The position numbers and the translations under genes are program-made. Below are positions 17,896 to 26,168 of a stretch of 41,403 bases of DNA, one piece after another. Position 1 is the first letter of the stretch. Each line of letters begins with the position of its first letter. The DNA is from Bacteroidales bacterium. GTDB taxonomy: Bacteria; Bacteroidota; Bacteroidia; Bacteroidales; UBA932. Below the pieces are notes generated by a model. The model saw only the letters and a list, made by a program, of their open reading frames with translations. It had not been told where the DNA came from and ran no database searches. The stretch covers positions 1 through 41,403 of the forward strand of contig JAFUFP010000054.1 of assembly GCA_017469845.1 (NCBI GenBank), read 5' to 3'.

Positions 17896-18624
17896 ATGAT
17901 GTTCTCACTCCTACAGGCCGCCGGAATGCCTGATTCCCTCACTCAAGCGGTCGAAAACATGACCCCCGCTGCTGCACCCGTTCAGCAGGAAATGTCCTAT
18001 TCACTTATCAGCATGGCGGCGAAGGGCGGATGGCTGATGATAGTCCTCCTCATCCTTTCGATCATCGCGATCTACATTTTCGGCAAGAAATGGTGGATGA
18101 TCCACAAGGCCGGAAACATAGACAAGAACTTCATGAAGGACATAAGGGACTACGTCCATGAGGGCAAACTCAAGTCCGCGATAACCCTCTGCCAGAAGTA
18201 TGACTCCCCTATCGCCAGACTGGTCGAGAAGGGTATCGAGAGGATCGGACGTCCTCTTTCCGACATCCAGACTTCCGTAGAGAACATGGGCAACACCGAG
18301 GTCGCACGCCTTGAGAAGGGCCTACCTCTTCTGGCCACAATCGCAGGCGGCGCACCCATGATCGGATTCCTTGGAACAGTCATCGGTATGGTCCAGGCCT
18401 TCTTCAACATGTCACAGGCCGGAAACAACATCGACATCACTCTGCTTTCCAGCGGAATTTATACCGCGATGATCACCACAGTCGGTGGTCTTATCGTCGG
18501 TATCGTGGCATATTTCGGATACAACTACCTCACCTCAAACATCTCTGATCTCGTGTTCAAGATGGAAAGCGCAACCATCGACTTCATGGATCTCCTCCAT
18601 GAGCCCGCAGACAGCGCCGAGTAG
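17896..18624 (+). CDS. exbB: ExbB/MotA/TolQ proton-channel protein
   Basis: 242 aa. Three membrane helices: GGWLMIVLLILSIIAIYIFG (about 38-58), a second in the LLATIAGGAPMIGFLGTVIG stretch (about 142-165), and a third, MITTVGGLIVGIVAYFGY (about 192-210). The GxxPMIGFLGTVxGM motif is diagnostic. It forms the proton channel with ExbD and powers a TonB-type protein that spans to the outer membrane. The N-terminal 20 residues before the first helix are probably periplasmic. First gene of a three-gene operon with exbD and tonB; 35 bases separate it from exbD. Confidence 0.93.
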   Translation: MMFSLLQAAGMPDSLTQAVENMTPAAAPVQQEMSYSLISMAAKGGWLMIVLLILSIIAIYIFGKKWWMIHKAGNIDKNFMKDIRDYVHEGKLKSAITLCQKYDSPIARLVEKGIERIGRPLSDIQTSVENMGNTEVARLEKGLPLLATIAGGAPMIGFLGTVIGMVQAFFNMSQAGNNIDITLLSSGIYTAMITTVGGLIVGIVAYFGYNYLTSNISDLVFKMESATIDFMDLLHEPADSAE

Positions 18625-18659
18625 TCATATCCACCCAACAACGAAAGAACTGAAATCAA

Positions 18660-19073
18660 ATGGCGATAAAGAGACATACGAAGGTGCTCTCGGACATAGG
18701 GATGTCATCAATGACTGACCTGGTGTTCCTTCTGCTCATCTTCTTCCTCATCACTTCGACGCTGGTCAACCCCAACGCCCTGAAGCTCCTGCTTCCCAAG
18801 AGCACAGGACAAGTATCGGCCAAGGCGAGCGTGAGCGTATCGATCAAGGACTGGCACCAGGACGAACTCTACACCTATCATATCAATGGTGACGAGACCC
18901 CCATCCCGTTCGCTCAGGTCGAGGACGCTCTGATTGACCTTCTCCAGAGCGACGAAGATCCCACCTTCTCGATCTACGCCGACGAGTCGGTGCCCGTGAA
19001 GGAAGTCGTGGCCGTGATGAACATCGCGAAACGCAACCACTACAAAGTAATTTTGGCGACTTCTCCCGAATAG
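18660..19073 (+). CDS. exbD: ExbD/TolR biopolymer transport protein
   Basis: 137 aa. Short cytosolic N-terminus, one membrane helix with the proton-carrying Asp (MTDLVFLLLIFFLITSTLV, about residue 20), and a periplasmic domain ending in VVAVMNIAKRNHYKVILAT. The length and layout are usual. Works with ExbB in the same operon to harvest proton-motive force. It begins 35 bases after exbB and ends 27 bases before tonB. Bacteroidota often carry more than one exbD; only one is seen here. Confidence 0.93.
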   Translation: MAIKRHTKVLSDIGMSSMTDLVFLLLIFFLITSTLVNPNALKLLLPKSTGQVSAKASVSVSIKDWHQDELYTYHINGDETPIPFAQVEDALIDLLQSDEDPTFSIYADESVPVKEVVAVMNIAKRNHYKVILATSPE

Positions 19074-19100
19074 CGGAGAGCATACCCGGAGGGACTTTAT

Positions 19101-19886
19101 ATGGCATACTATCTTGACGAAAGAAAACAGACCGAAAGGTTGTCGTGGATAACGGGAGTCGGACTCACCGTTGCGGCACACCTGTGCCTTGTCGGATTCG
19201 GTGTGTTCTCCGGAATCAAATACCTCTATCCGCCGCCGGCTGAGCAGACCTTCCTCATCGACTTCACCGAGCCGGAACCGGAACCGGTGATACAGGAACT
19301 GAACGGAACTCTTCCCCAAGCCGAAGAGATCGACAGGACAAAGCCCCTGGAGCTTGTCCAGAGGTCCGAATCCCCGGTCCAGGGCAAGAAAGCCAATGAG
19401 GCTCCGGAAGCCAAGGTGGACGACTTCGGCGACGTGGAAGTGAAAGACCCGGAACCTCCGAAGAAGGAAATCGACAGAAGGGCCCTTTTCCGCGCGGCTG
19501 ACAACAAAACCGACAAGGACACCCTCGCCCAGCAGACCGCCTCAAAGGTATCCGACGCCCTCAAAGCCGGTCATGCTTCAGGAAACACCCAGACCGGAAA
19601 GACGAACGGAGCCCCCAACGCGAACCTCAAAGGAAGGACCGTAGTAGGAACACTCCCCTCGCCCAAGTACAATATCCAGGAGGCAGGAATCGTGGTGGTG
19701 AAGATATGGGTCGACCAATACGGATCCGTCACGAAAGCCGTAGCCGGAGCTGACGGTACCACCGTCACCGACTCAAGACTCTGGACAGAGGCGAGGAACG
19801 CGGCTCTCGGAGCGCACTTCAACATGAGCGCCGAAGCACCCGCTCTCCAGGAAGGTACGATAACCTATGTTTTCAAGCTCCAGTAA
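19101..19886 (+). CDS. TonB/TolA-like energy transducer
   Basis: 261 aa. One N-terminal membrane helix (TGVGLTVAAHLCLVGFGVFS, about 14-34), followed by a Pro/Glu/Lys-rich periplasm-spanning region (about 45-160, with EPEPEPVIQEL and KDPEPPKKE), and a C-terminal domain (about 175-261) with VVVKIWVDQYGSVTKA and a closing GTITYVFKL as in TonB/TolA C-termini. It should carry the ExbB-ExbD energy to outer-membrane receptors; whether it serves TonB receptors or acts like TolA cannot be decided from sequence. Third and last gene of the operon, followed by a run of hairpins (19948-20020). Confidence 0.85.
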   Translation: MAYYLDERKQTERLSWITGVGLTVAAHLCLVGFGVFSGIKYLYPPPAEQTFLIDFTEPEPEPVIQELNGTLPQAEEIDRTKPLELVQRSESPVQGKKANEAPEAKVDDFGDVEVKDPEPPKKEIDRRALFRAADNKTDKDTLAQQTASKVSDALKAGHASGNTQTGKTNGAPNANLKGRTVVGTLPSPKYNIQEAGIVVVKIWVDQYGSVTKAVAGADGTTVTDSRLWTEARNAALGAHFNMSAEAPALQEGTITYVFKLQ

Positions 19887-19947
19887 GCGGGAGCTCAAAA
19901 AAGAAACCGACATTCCGATCCCAAGGAAAGGAATCGCTACTGATAGA

Positions 19948-20020
19948 GTAACCCTGGAGGTTACTGACTGATTTGTCACCGAAAGGTGACGTAGTGCACT
20001 ACATTATCAATTATTTTTTT
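19948..20020 (+). terminator. Terminator region of the exb-tonB operon with three hairpins
   Basis: Three self-complementary segments follow in series: GTAACC(CTGGA)GGTTAC at 19948-19964, GTCACC(GAAA)GGTGAC at 19975-19990, and the palindrome GTAGTGCACTAC at 19991-20002. An AT-rich tract with seven Ts follows (20011-20020). TGATA (19941-19945) and TATCA (20005-20009) could close them into one multibranched fold. Termination is the simplest reading; a structured regulatory RNA is possible. Confidence 0.5.
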
Positions 20021-20033
20021 ATTCAAAGGTACC

Positions 20034-20065
20034 GGCAGTCAGATGGTGTGAACCATTGACCTGCC
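20034..20065 (+). promoter_or_regulatory. Hairpin in the leader of the rluB-like gene
   Basis: GGCAGTCAGATGGT(GTGA)ACCATTGACCTGCC folds into a stem of 13 paired positions with two single-base bulges and a GTGA (GNRA) tetraloop. It sits 35 bases upstream of the ATG at 20101. Its role is unknown; a leader element or a processing signal fits. Confidence 0.4.
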
Positions 20066-20100
20066 AAATAACAATTAAAATGCCCGTGAGGGTACATCTT

Positions 20101-21495
20101 ATGATGGAAGACAACGAGAAAGGCGGATACACCGCCGAAGGAAGGAAGCTCAGGCCCAGAAGGCCCAGAGTTTCAGACAGGGTTTACGGTTCTGACGGTC
20201 AGCAGAACTCATCCTATGAAAGCGGAAACAACTATTCCGAAAGAAGAAGCTATTCACCGAGGAACAACTACCATGACCAGGGCAGCTATTCCGCTCCGAG
20301 AAGGAACAACTACGGAGAAGGTGGCGGATACGGAAGGGACAACAGTCAGGGCAATTATCAGCCCCGCCCCCGCAGAAGCTACGGCAACAACTCCTACGGT
20401 GCTCCCCAGCAGAGGAACAACTACGGTGACGGCGGATACGGAAGGGACAACGGCCAGGGTGGCTACCAGCCCCGTCCCCGCAGAAGCTATGGAAACGACT
20501 CCTACGGATATTCAAACGACGGAGGAGAAGGCGGATACGGTAACAACCGTCCCCAGAGAAGGAACAACTTCCAGGGTGGTCAGAAGAAATCCTACGGCGG
20601 CGGATACGGCCAGCAGAGGAATGCCGGCGGAAGAGGTCCCGCACCCCGTCCCCAGAAGAACAGGCCTCCCCGCAAACCCGACAATTCCCAGGAAGGAATC
20701 GCACGCATGCTCGCCCGCAAGCCCCAGGTTGACGAACTCCAGTATTCTGATTTCGACAACGCTCCCACCGCTATCACCGAGGTAGTACGTCTGAACAAGT
20801 TCATCGCCAACTCCGGCGTATGCTCAAGAAGGGAAGCGGACCAGTACATCCAGGCGGGTGTCGTCACCGTCAACGGTGAAATCGTCACCGAACTCGGAAG
20901 CAAGGTCAACGTCCTCACCGATGAGGTCAAATTCAACGGGGAGACAATCCGCGGTGAAGAAAAAGTATACATCGTGATGAACAAGCCCAAGGGCTATGTC
21001 ACCACAGCCAGCGACCCTCATGCGGAGAAGACCGTCATGGACCTTCTCAAGGGTTGCAAATCAAGGGTTTTCCCCGTCGGAAGGCTTGACAAGAACACTA
21101 CAGGTGTCCTCATGTTCACCAATGACGGAGAAATCGCCGAAAGGCTCACCCATCCTTCTTACGACAAGAAGAAGATATACCAGGTGTCACTTGACCATCC
21201 CCTCACCGAGGATGACTACAACACCATCCTTACCGGTGTTTCCCTCAATGATGGAGACATCAAGGCTGACGAACTTGAGTTCATCGACAACGAGGACCAC
21301 AAGAAACTCGGAATCGAGATCCACTCGGGCCGCAACCGCATCGTAAGGAGAATCTTCGAGGCCCTCGGATACGAAGTCAAGGCCCTTGACAGGGTTTACT
21401 TCGCGGGTCTCACCAAGAAGGGACTCAAGAAGGGAGAGTGGAGATTCCTCACCAAGGGCGAAGCCAACGTCCTCAAGATGGGATCATATCTCTAA
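20101..21495 (+). CDS. rluB: RluB/RsuA-family rRNA pseudouridine synthase with long Tyr/Gly/Arg-rich N-terminus
   Basis: 464 aa from ATG 20101 (an ATG at 20080 and the next codon, ATG 20104, are in frame). Residues 1-210 are low complexity, rich in Tyr, Gly, Arg, Asn and Gln, with a 37-residue tandem repeat. The rest is a complete RluB-type enzyme: S4 RNA-binding domain (FIANSGVCSRREADQYIQAG), then the catalytic domain with FPVGRLDKNTTGVLMFTNDG, whose Asp is catalytic, and HSGRNRIVRRIFEALGYEV. It converts uridine to pseudouridine in 23S (or 16S) rRNA; which position is unknown. Such disordered tails occur in some Bacteroidota relatives and may bind RNA. Its stop codon overlaps the era start (TAATG), implying coupling. 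Confidence 0.88.
   Translation: MMEDNEKGGYTAEGRKLRPRRPRVSDRVYGSDGQQNSSYESGNNYSERRSYSPRNNYHDQGSYSAPRRNNYGEGGGYGRDNSQGNYQPRPRRSYGNNSYGAPQQRNNYGDGGYGRDNGQGGYQPRPRRSYGNDSYGYSNDGGEGGYGNNRPQRRNNFQGGQKKSYGGGYGQQRNAGGRGPAPRPQKNRPPRKPDNSQEGIARMLARKPQVDELQYSDFDNAPTAITEVVRLNKFIANSGVCSRREADQYIQAGVVTVNGEIVTELGSKVNVLTDEVKFNGETIRGEEKVYIVMNKPKGYVTTASDPHAEKTVMDLLKGCKSRVFPVGRLDKNTTGVLMFTNDGEIAERLTHPSYDKKKIYQVSLDHPLTEDDYNTILTGVSLNDGDIKADELEFIDNEDHKKLGIEIHSGRNRIVRRIFEALGYEVKALDRVYFAGLTKKGLKKGEWRFLTKGEANVLKMGSYL
20305..20526 (+). repeat. 111-bp tandem repeat encoding a 37-residue RNA-binding-like unit
   Basis: AACAACTACGG starts a unit at 20305 and again at 20416, exactly 111 bases (37 codons) apart. Both copies encode YGRDN.QG.YQPRPRRSYGN and differ mainly by silent or conservative changes. 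The repeat lies inside the disordered part of the rluB-like gene and is a likely site of copy-number variation. Confidence 0.8.
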
Positions 21496-22412
21496 TGGAG
21501 AGCCACATGAACGGAAACGATCCAAAAGGCGGAAAACACAGGGCTGGATTTGTCAACATCATCGGTAATCCGAATGTGGGCAAATCCACCCTCATGAATG
21601 CCCTTGTCGGCGAAAAGCTCTGCATCGTCACCGCCAAGGCCCAGACAACCCGCCACAGGATAATGGGAATCGTCAACACCGACGATTACCAGATAGTATA
21701 TTCCGACACCCCCGGAATCCTGAAGCCCAACTACCGGCTCCAGAAGAATATGATGGACTTCGTGGACACCGCCATCGGCGATGCCGACATCATACTCTAC
21801 GTTACCGATACGGTAGAACAGGCGGACAAGAACGCCGACTACATTGAAAAGCTCCAGAAGCTGGAGTGCCCCATAGTTCTTGTCATCAACAAGATCGACA
21901 TAAGCGACCAACCCAAGGTTATGGCCCTTATGGAATGGTGGAAGGAGAAACTCCCCAATGCGATGATAATACCCGTGTCGGCAAAAGAAAGGTTCGGGCT
22001 GGAGAATGTGCTTGACGCCGTTGTGGAACATCTTCCCGTTTCGCCTCCCTGGTTCGACAAGGACGCCTTCACCGACAGGAACCTCAGGTTCTTCGCTTCT
22101 GAGATAATCAGGGAAAAGATCCTCCTCAACTACGAGCAGGAGATACCCTACAGCTGCGAAGTCGTTGTAGAGGCCTTCAAGGAAGGGGCGGAAAGATACG
22201 ACATAAGCGCCGTCATCTACGTGATGAGGGATTCCCAAAAGGGAATTCTCATCGGCAAAGGAGGACAGGCCCTCAAAAAACTCGGGACGCAGGCGAGACT
22301 CGAGATGGAAGACTTCTTCCAGAAGAAGGTTTTCCTGAGCCTTTTCGTGAAAGTCGACCCCGACTGGAGGGAGTCCCGCAAAGAATTGAGAAAATTCGGA
22401 TACGAGGAGTAG
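21495..22412 (+). CDS. era: GTPase Era
   Basis: 305 aa. The start ATG at 21495 overlaps the TAA of the rluB-like gene by one base (TAATG). GTPase motifs: G1 GNPNVGKS (about 23-30), G3 DTPGI, G4 NKID, G5 SAKE. C-terminal KH domain with ISAVIYVMRDSQKGILIGKG (about 250-270) that binds the 3' end of 16S rRNA. Era assists 30S subunit maturation, which pairs well with an rRNA-modifying enzyme upstream. An alternative ATG at 21507 removes four residues. Family length and motif order are normal. Confidence 0.95.
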   Translation: MESHMNGNDPKGGKHRAGFVNIIGNPNVGKSTLMNALVGEKLCIVTAKAQTTRHRIMGIVNTDDYQIVYSDTPGILKPNYRLQKNMMDFVDTAIGDADIILYVTDTVEQADKNADYIEKLQKLECPIVLVINKIDISDQPKVMALMEWWKEKLPNAMIIPVSAKERFGLENVLDAVVEHLPVSPPWFDKDAFTDRNLRFFASEIIREKILLNYEQEIPYSCEVVVEAFKEGAERYDISAVIYVMRDSQKGILIGKGGQALKKLGTQARLEMEDFFQKKVFLSLFVKVDPDWRESRKELRKFGYEE

Positions 22413-22483
22413 AAACTTTTCCGCTCCTCCATTCCGACTGTAACACTATAAACCAACAACATCCAGAAAAAGAGAGGTAATTG

Positions 22484-25400
22484 ATGGCAGAGGATTGGGA
22501 TGACATCAGTCCTGACGAGCAGGGACAGGATGAGGAGGAAATCTCCGCAACCGAAGATACCAGCATTGACGAAGGGGCAGTGGCTCCTTCCGGCAAATAT
22601 GACAAACTTCTTGGAGAGGACAGCAAGAAATACAAGCTGTCAGGAATGTTCAAGGACTGGTTCCTTGACTATTCCTCATACGTTATTCTCCAGAGGGCCG
22701 TTCCGCATATCGTGGACGGACTGAAGCCGGTACAGAGAAGGGTACTCCATGCAATGTACAAGATGGACGACGGTCGCTACAGCAAAGTGGCGAACATCGT
22801 CGGTCAGGCCATGCAGTACCACCCCCACGGTGACCAGTCCATCCTGGGAGCGATCGTGCAGATAGGCCAGAAAGGGTTCTGCATAGACTGCCAGGGTAAC
22901 TGGGGAAATATCCTCACCGGAGACCCCAACGCAGCCCCCAGGTACATCGAGGCCCGCCTTTCCAAATTCGCCAAGGAGGTCCTCTTCGACCCCAAAGTCA
23001 CCAACTGGATAACCTCCTACGACGGAAGGAACCAGGAGCCGACGGAGCTTCCCGTCCGTTTTCCCCTTCTTCTGGCCCAGGGTACGGAAGGCATCGCAGT
23101 GGGTATGGCATCCAAAATCCTGCCCCACAATTTCAATGAACTTATCGACGCGTCCATCGCCATCCTCAAAGGTGAGGAGTACGAGATTTATCCGGACTTC
23201 CCGACCGGAGGTTACGCCGACTGCTCGAAGTACATGAAGGGAAAGAGAGGAGGCAGCGTGAAGGTAAGGGCCAAGATCGAGAAGATCGACAAGAACACCC
23301 TCGCCATCACCGAAATACCCTACGGCAAGACTTCCCACGTCGTCATCGACTCCATCCTGAAGGCGAAGGACAAGGGCAAGATAAAGATCAAGAAGATCGA
23401 GGACATGACAACCGACAAAGTGGACATCATAATCCACCTTGCCAACGACGTCTCCCCCGACAAGACCATCGACGCCCTTTACGCCTTCACCGACTGCGAA
23501 ACCAACATCGCCCCGAACGCCTGCGTGATCGTGGACAACAAACCGCAGTTCCTCTCGGTCAATGACATCCTTGAGTACGATACGGCCCACACGAAGGAAC
23601 TGCTCGGACGTCAGCTCCAGATAAAGCTTGATGAACTCGAAGGCGATTGGCACTACTCCTCTCTCGAAAAGATATTCTTCGAGAACAGGGTCTACAAAAT
23701 CCTCGAAGAGGATCAGAAGACCTGGGAAATCCAGCTCGACGAAGTCTTCGCCAAGATGAAGGAATACCAGTATCTCCTCCACCGTGAAATCGTGATGGAC
23801 GACATCCTCAAGCTTGTCGAAAAGCCGGTAAGGAAGATTTCCAAGTTCGACACCAAGGCAGTTGACGAGAAGATAAAGGGGATAGAGGACCAGATTGCCG
23901 AGGTCAAGGACAACCTCGAGCACCTGACAAGATACACGATCGACTGGTTCAAGAGCCTGAAGAAAAAATACGGAAAGGACTATCCGAGGCTCACCGAGAT
24001 CACTTCATTCGAAGCCATTGCGGTGACGAAGGTCGTGAACAACAACGCCAAGCTCTACGCCAACATGAAGGCGGGCTTTGTCGGAATGAGCCTCAAGAGG
24101 GACGATGCCGGAGAGTTCATCTGCGAATGCTCCGACCTTTCCGAAATCATCGTCATCCGAAAGGACGGCAAATACATCGTCACGAAAGTTTCTGACAAGG
24201 CCTTCTTCGGAGAAGACCTCCAGTACGTGGGAGTGTTCAACCGCGGCGACGAAAGGACAATCTACAACGTCATATACCGTGACGGAAAGACTACGACCTA
24301 CTACGCCAAGAGGTTCGCGATCACTTCCATCAACAGGGACAAGGAGTACGACCTCACGACAGGAAAACCGGGAAGCCAGATCATGTGGTTCACCGCGAAC
24401 CATAACGGTGAAGCCGAGACCGTCAAGGTTCTCCTGCGCCAGAAGCCCACGCTGAAGAAGTCTTCCATCGAGTACGACTTCTCCACCCTCGCCATCAAGG
24501 GAAGGACCGCCAGAGGAAATCTTGTCACCAAACATGCTGTGAACCGTGTACAGCTCAAGAGCAAGGGTGTCTCGACCATCGCCGGCAAGGACATCTGGTA
24601 CGATGCCGATATCCAGAGGCTCAACGAAGACTCAAGGGGACTTTATCTGGGTCAGTTCGACACCGAAGACAAGGTTCTCGCGATCTTCAAGAACGGAACA
24701 TACTACACCACCTCCTTCGATCTCAGCAACCGCTACCAGGGTGAAGTTCTGAAGATAGAGAAGCTCGACGAGGAGAAGACCTATACGGCCCTTTATTGGG
24801 ACGCTTCAGTGAAGGCTTTCTATGTCAAGAGATTCTCCTTCACCCAGAGCGACAACCAGCCTGTTTCATTCATTTCCGACTCGAAGGGTTCATACCTTGT
24901 CGACATCAGCGATGATCTCCATCCCCAGTTCGAAGTCACCTTCGGCGGGAAATATACCGCAAGGGAACCCGAGGCTTTCGATGCCGAGGAATTCATCGGA
25001 AAGAAGGGAATCGCGGCAAAGGGCAAGAAGTGCCATCAGTATGAACTCAAGAGCGTATGCTTCATCGAGCCTCTGCATAAACCCGAGGACGACCTTCCCG
25101 AGGAGCCGGATGACGATCCCGATGAGGGAGGAGAAGAGACTCCTGATGTGACACCTTCCGTACAGTCTTCGGAAAATCCCGCATTCGCCGATGAGAAGGT
25201 TTCTGAAGATTCAGCCCTGGACGACAGGAATGAGCCCGATGCTGAGCCCGAAGCCATCGACCTCCTCGAACCCGAGGACATTCCCGCTCCGGAAGTGTCG
25301 GCTCCGGTAGAGCCCGCACCCTTCCCCGACAAGACGGAAGACGAAGATGAGGGAGAGATAATCGAGCTCGATCTCATCGATCCTTCGACCGTCACTACGA

Positions 25401-25540
25401 AAGAGGAAGAGAAGCCCAAAAAGAAAAAGGCTTCTCCCAAGAAGAAGAGCAAAATCAAAGGCGCATCGGCCGGAGATGTAGTGGATCTGGGCAGCGACGA
25501 CATCCCCGATGACGAGCCGACTCTGTTCGACCTGTTCTGA
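22484..25540 (+). CDS. parC: DNA topoisomerase IV subunit A (ParC-like, Bacteroidota type)
   Basis: 1018 aa from ATG 22484, with AGAGAGG as a possible ribosome binding site. Winged-helix and tower core: DYSSYVILQRAVPHIVDGLK, HPHGD, and the active-site Tyr in AAPRYIEARLS (about residue 143). A C-terminal beta-propeller domain (about 520-860) has the KGRTARGN variant of the GyrA-box region rather than the gyrase QRRGGKG, which favours a topoisomerase IV over a gyrase. The last 150 residues are acidic and then Lys-rich, ending in DDEPTLFDLF. Cuts and reseals DNA with the ParE partner to unlink chromosomes. The ParE gene is not in this window. Followed by a strong terminator. Confidence 0.9.
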   Translation: MAEDWDDISPDEQGQDEEEISATEDTSIDEGAVAPSGKYDKLLGEDSKKYKLSGMFKDWFLDYSSYVILQRAVPHIVDGLKPVQRRVLHAMYKMDDGRYSKVANIVGQAMQYHPHGDQSILGAIVQIGQKGFCIDCQGNWGNILTGDPNAAPRYIEARLSKFAKEVLFDPKVTNWITSYDGRNQEPTELPVRFPLLLAQGTEGIAVGMASKILPHNFNELIDASIAILKGEEYEIYPDFPTGGYADCSKYMKGKRGGSVKVRAKIEKIDKNTLAITEIPYGKTSHVVIDSILKAKDKGKIKIKKIEDMTTDKVDIIIHLANDVSPDKTIDALYAFTDCETNIAPNACVIVDNKPQFLSVNDILEYDTAHTKELLGRQLQIKLDELEGDWHYSSLEKIFFENRVYKILEEDQKTWEIQLDEVFAKMKEYQYLLHREIVMDDILKLVEKPVRKISKFDTKAVDEKIKGIEDQIAEVKDNLEHLTRYTIDWFKSLKKKYGKDYPRLTEITSFEAIAVTKVVNNNAKLYANMKAGFVGMSLKRDDAGEFICECSDLSEIIVIRKDGKYIVTKVSDKAFFGEDLQYVGVFNRGDERTIYNVIYRDGKTTTYYAKRFAITSINRDKEYDLTTGKPGSQIMWFTANHNGEAETVKVLLRQKPTLKKSSIEYDFSTLAIKGRTARGNLVTKHAVNRVQLKSKGVSTIAGKDIWYDADIQRLNEDSRGLYLGQFDTEDKVLAIFKNGTYYTTSFDLSNRYQGEVLKIEKLDEEKTYTALYWDASVKAFYVKRFSFTQSDNQPVSFISDSKGSYLVDISDDLHPQFEVTFGGKYTAREPEAFDAEEFIGKKGIAAKGKKCHQYELKSVCFIEPLHKPEDDLPEEPDDDPDEGGEETPDVTPSVQSSENPAFADEKVSEDSALDDRNEPDAEPEAIDLLEPEDIPAPEVSAPVEPAPFPDKTEDEDEGEIIELDLIDPSTVTTKEEEKPKKKKASPKKKSKIKGASAGDVVDLGSDDIPDDEPTLFDLF

Positions 25541-25557
25541 TGAAAAGACAATAACTA

Positions 25558-25582
25558 TATGCCCCGGCTCCACCGGGGCATA
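25558..25582 (+). terminator. Hairpin terminator after parC
   Basis: TATGCCCCGG(CTCCA)CCGGGGCATA is a perfect 10-bp stem with a 5-base loop, 17 bases after the parC stop. It is followed by ACCATTTC rather than a pure T-tract, so termination may be partial. The next gene, aroK, starts 16 bases later. Confidence 0.7.
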
Positions 25583-25598
25583 ACCATTTCAAGGCAAA

Positions 25599-26120
25599 AT
25601 GACAATCTCTCTGACAGGATTCATGGGCTCGGGAAAGAGCAGCGTCGGTAAGGAACTAGCATCAATTCTCGGCTGCCCTCTCCTGGACCTCGACGCTTTC
25701 ATCGAAGACAAATTCGGTGAAAGCGTACCCGACATCTTCTCCAGAGGTGGAGAAAAACTTTTCAGGGAACTTGAATCCGCCGCATTGAAGGAAGTCCTCT
25801 CTTCTTCAGACGAAGAGCCCTTATCCCGGACGATTCTTTCTCTCGGAGGAGGAACTCCCACTATCGAAGATAATGCCGCCCTCATAAAGGAAAAGACGGT
25901 ATGCTTCTACCTGAAGGCCGGCATCGACACTCTGGTATCGAACCTCGAGAACGATTCCGAAGGAAGACCGATGCTCAGAGGAACGGATCTCAGACAAAGG
26001 ATCATATCCCTGATGTCGGAAAGGGAAGATTCATACAGGGGATGCGCTTCGCATGTGATCGATATTGACGGAAAGCCGTTCAAGGAAGTCGCCGAAGAAA
26101 TCGCCTCTCTCCTTATATGA
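25599..26120 (+). CDS. aroK: Shikimate kinase
   Basis: 173 aa. Walker A GFMGSGKSS at residues 7-15, the shikimate-binding Asp in LLDLDAFIED (about 34), Arg in FRELE (about 58), the GGG motif LSLGGGTP (about 85) and the lid Arg in RPMLRG (about 121). Phosphorylates shikimate at the 3-hydroxyl with ATP, fifth step of chorismate synthesis. aroE lies 4.3 kb away in the same direction but not in the same operon. The hairpin after parC lies just before this gene, so it may have its own promoter or depend on read-through. Confidence 0.95.
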   Translation: MTISLTGFMGSGKSSVGKELASILGCPLLDLDAFIEDKFGESVPDIFSRGGEKLFRELESAALKEVLSSSDEEPLSRTILSLGGGTPTIEDNAALIKEKTVCFYLKAGIDTLVSNLENDSEGRPMLRGTDLRQRIISLMSEREDSYRGCASHVIDIDGKPFKEVAEEIASLLI

Positions 26121-26168
26121 AAAAAGCCGCCGAAGGGGCAGCGAAAAAGAATAGTGCACGGGGATTTC

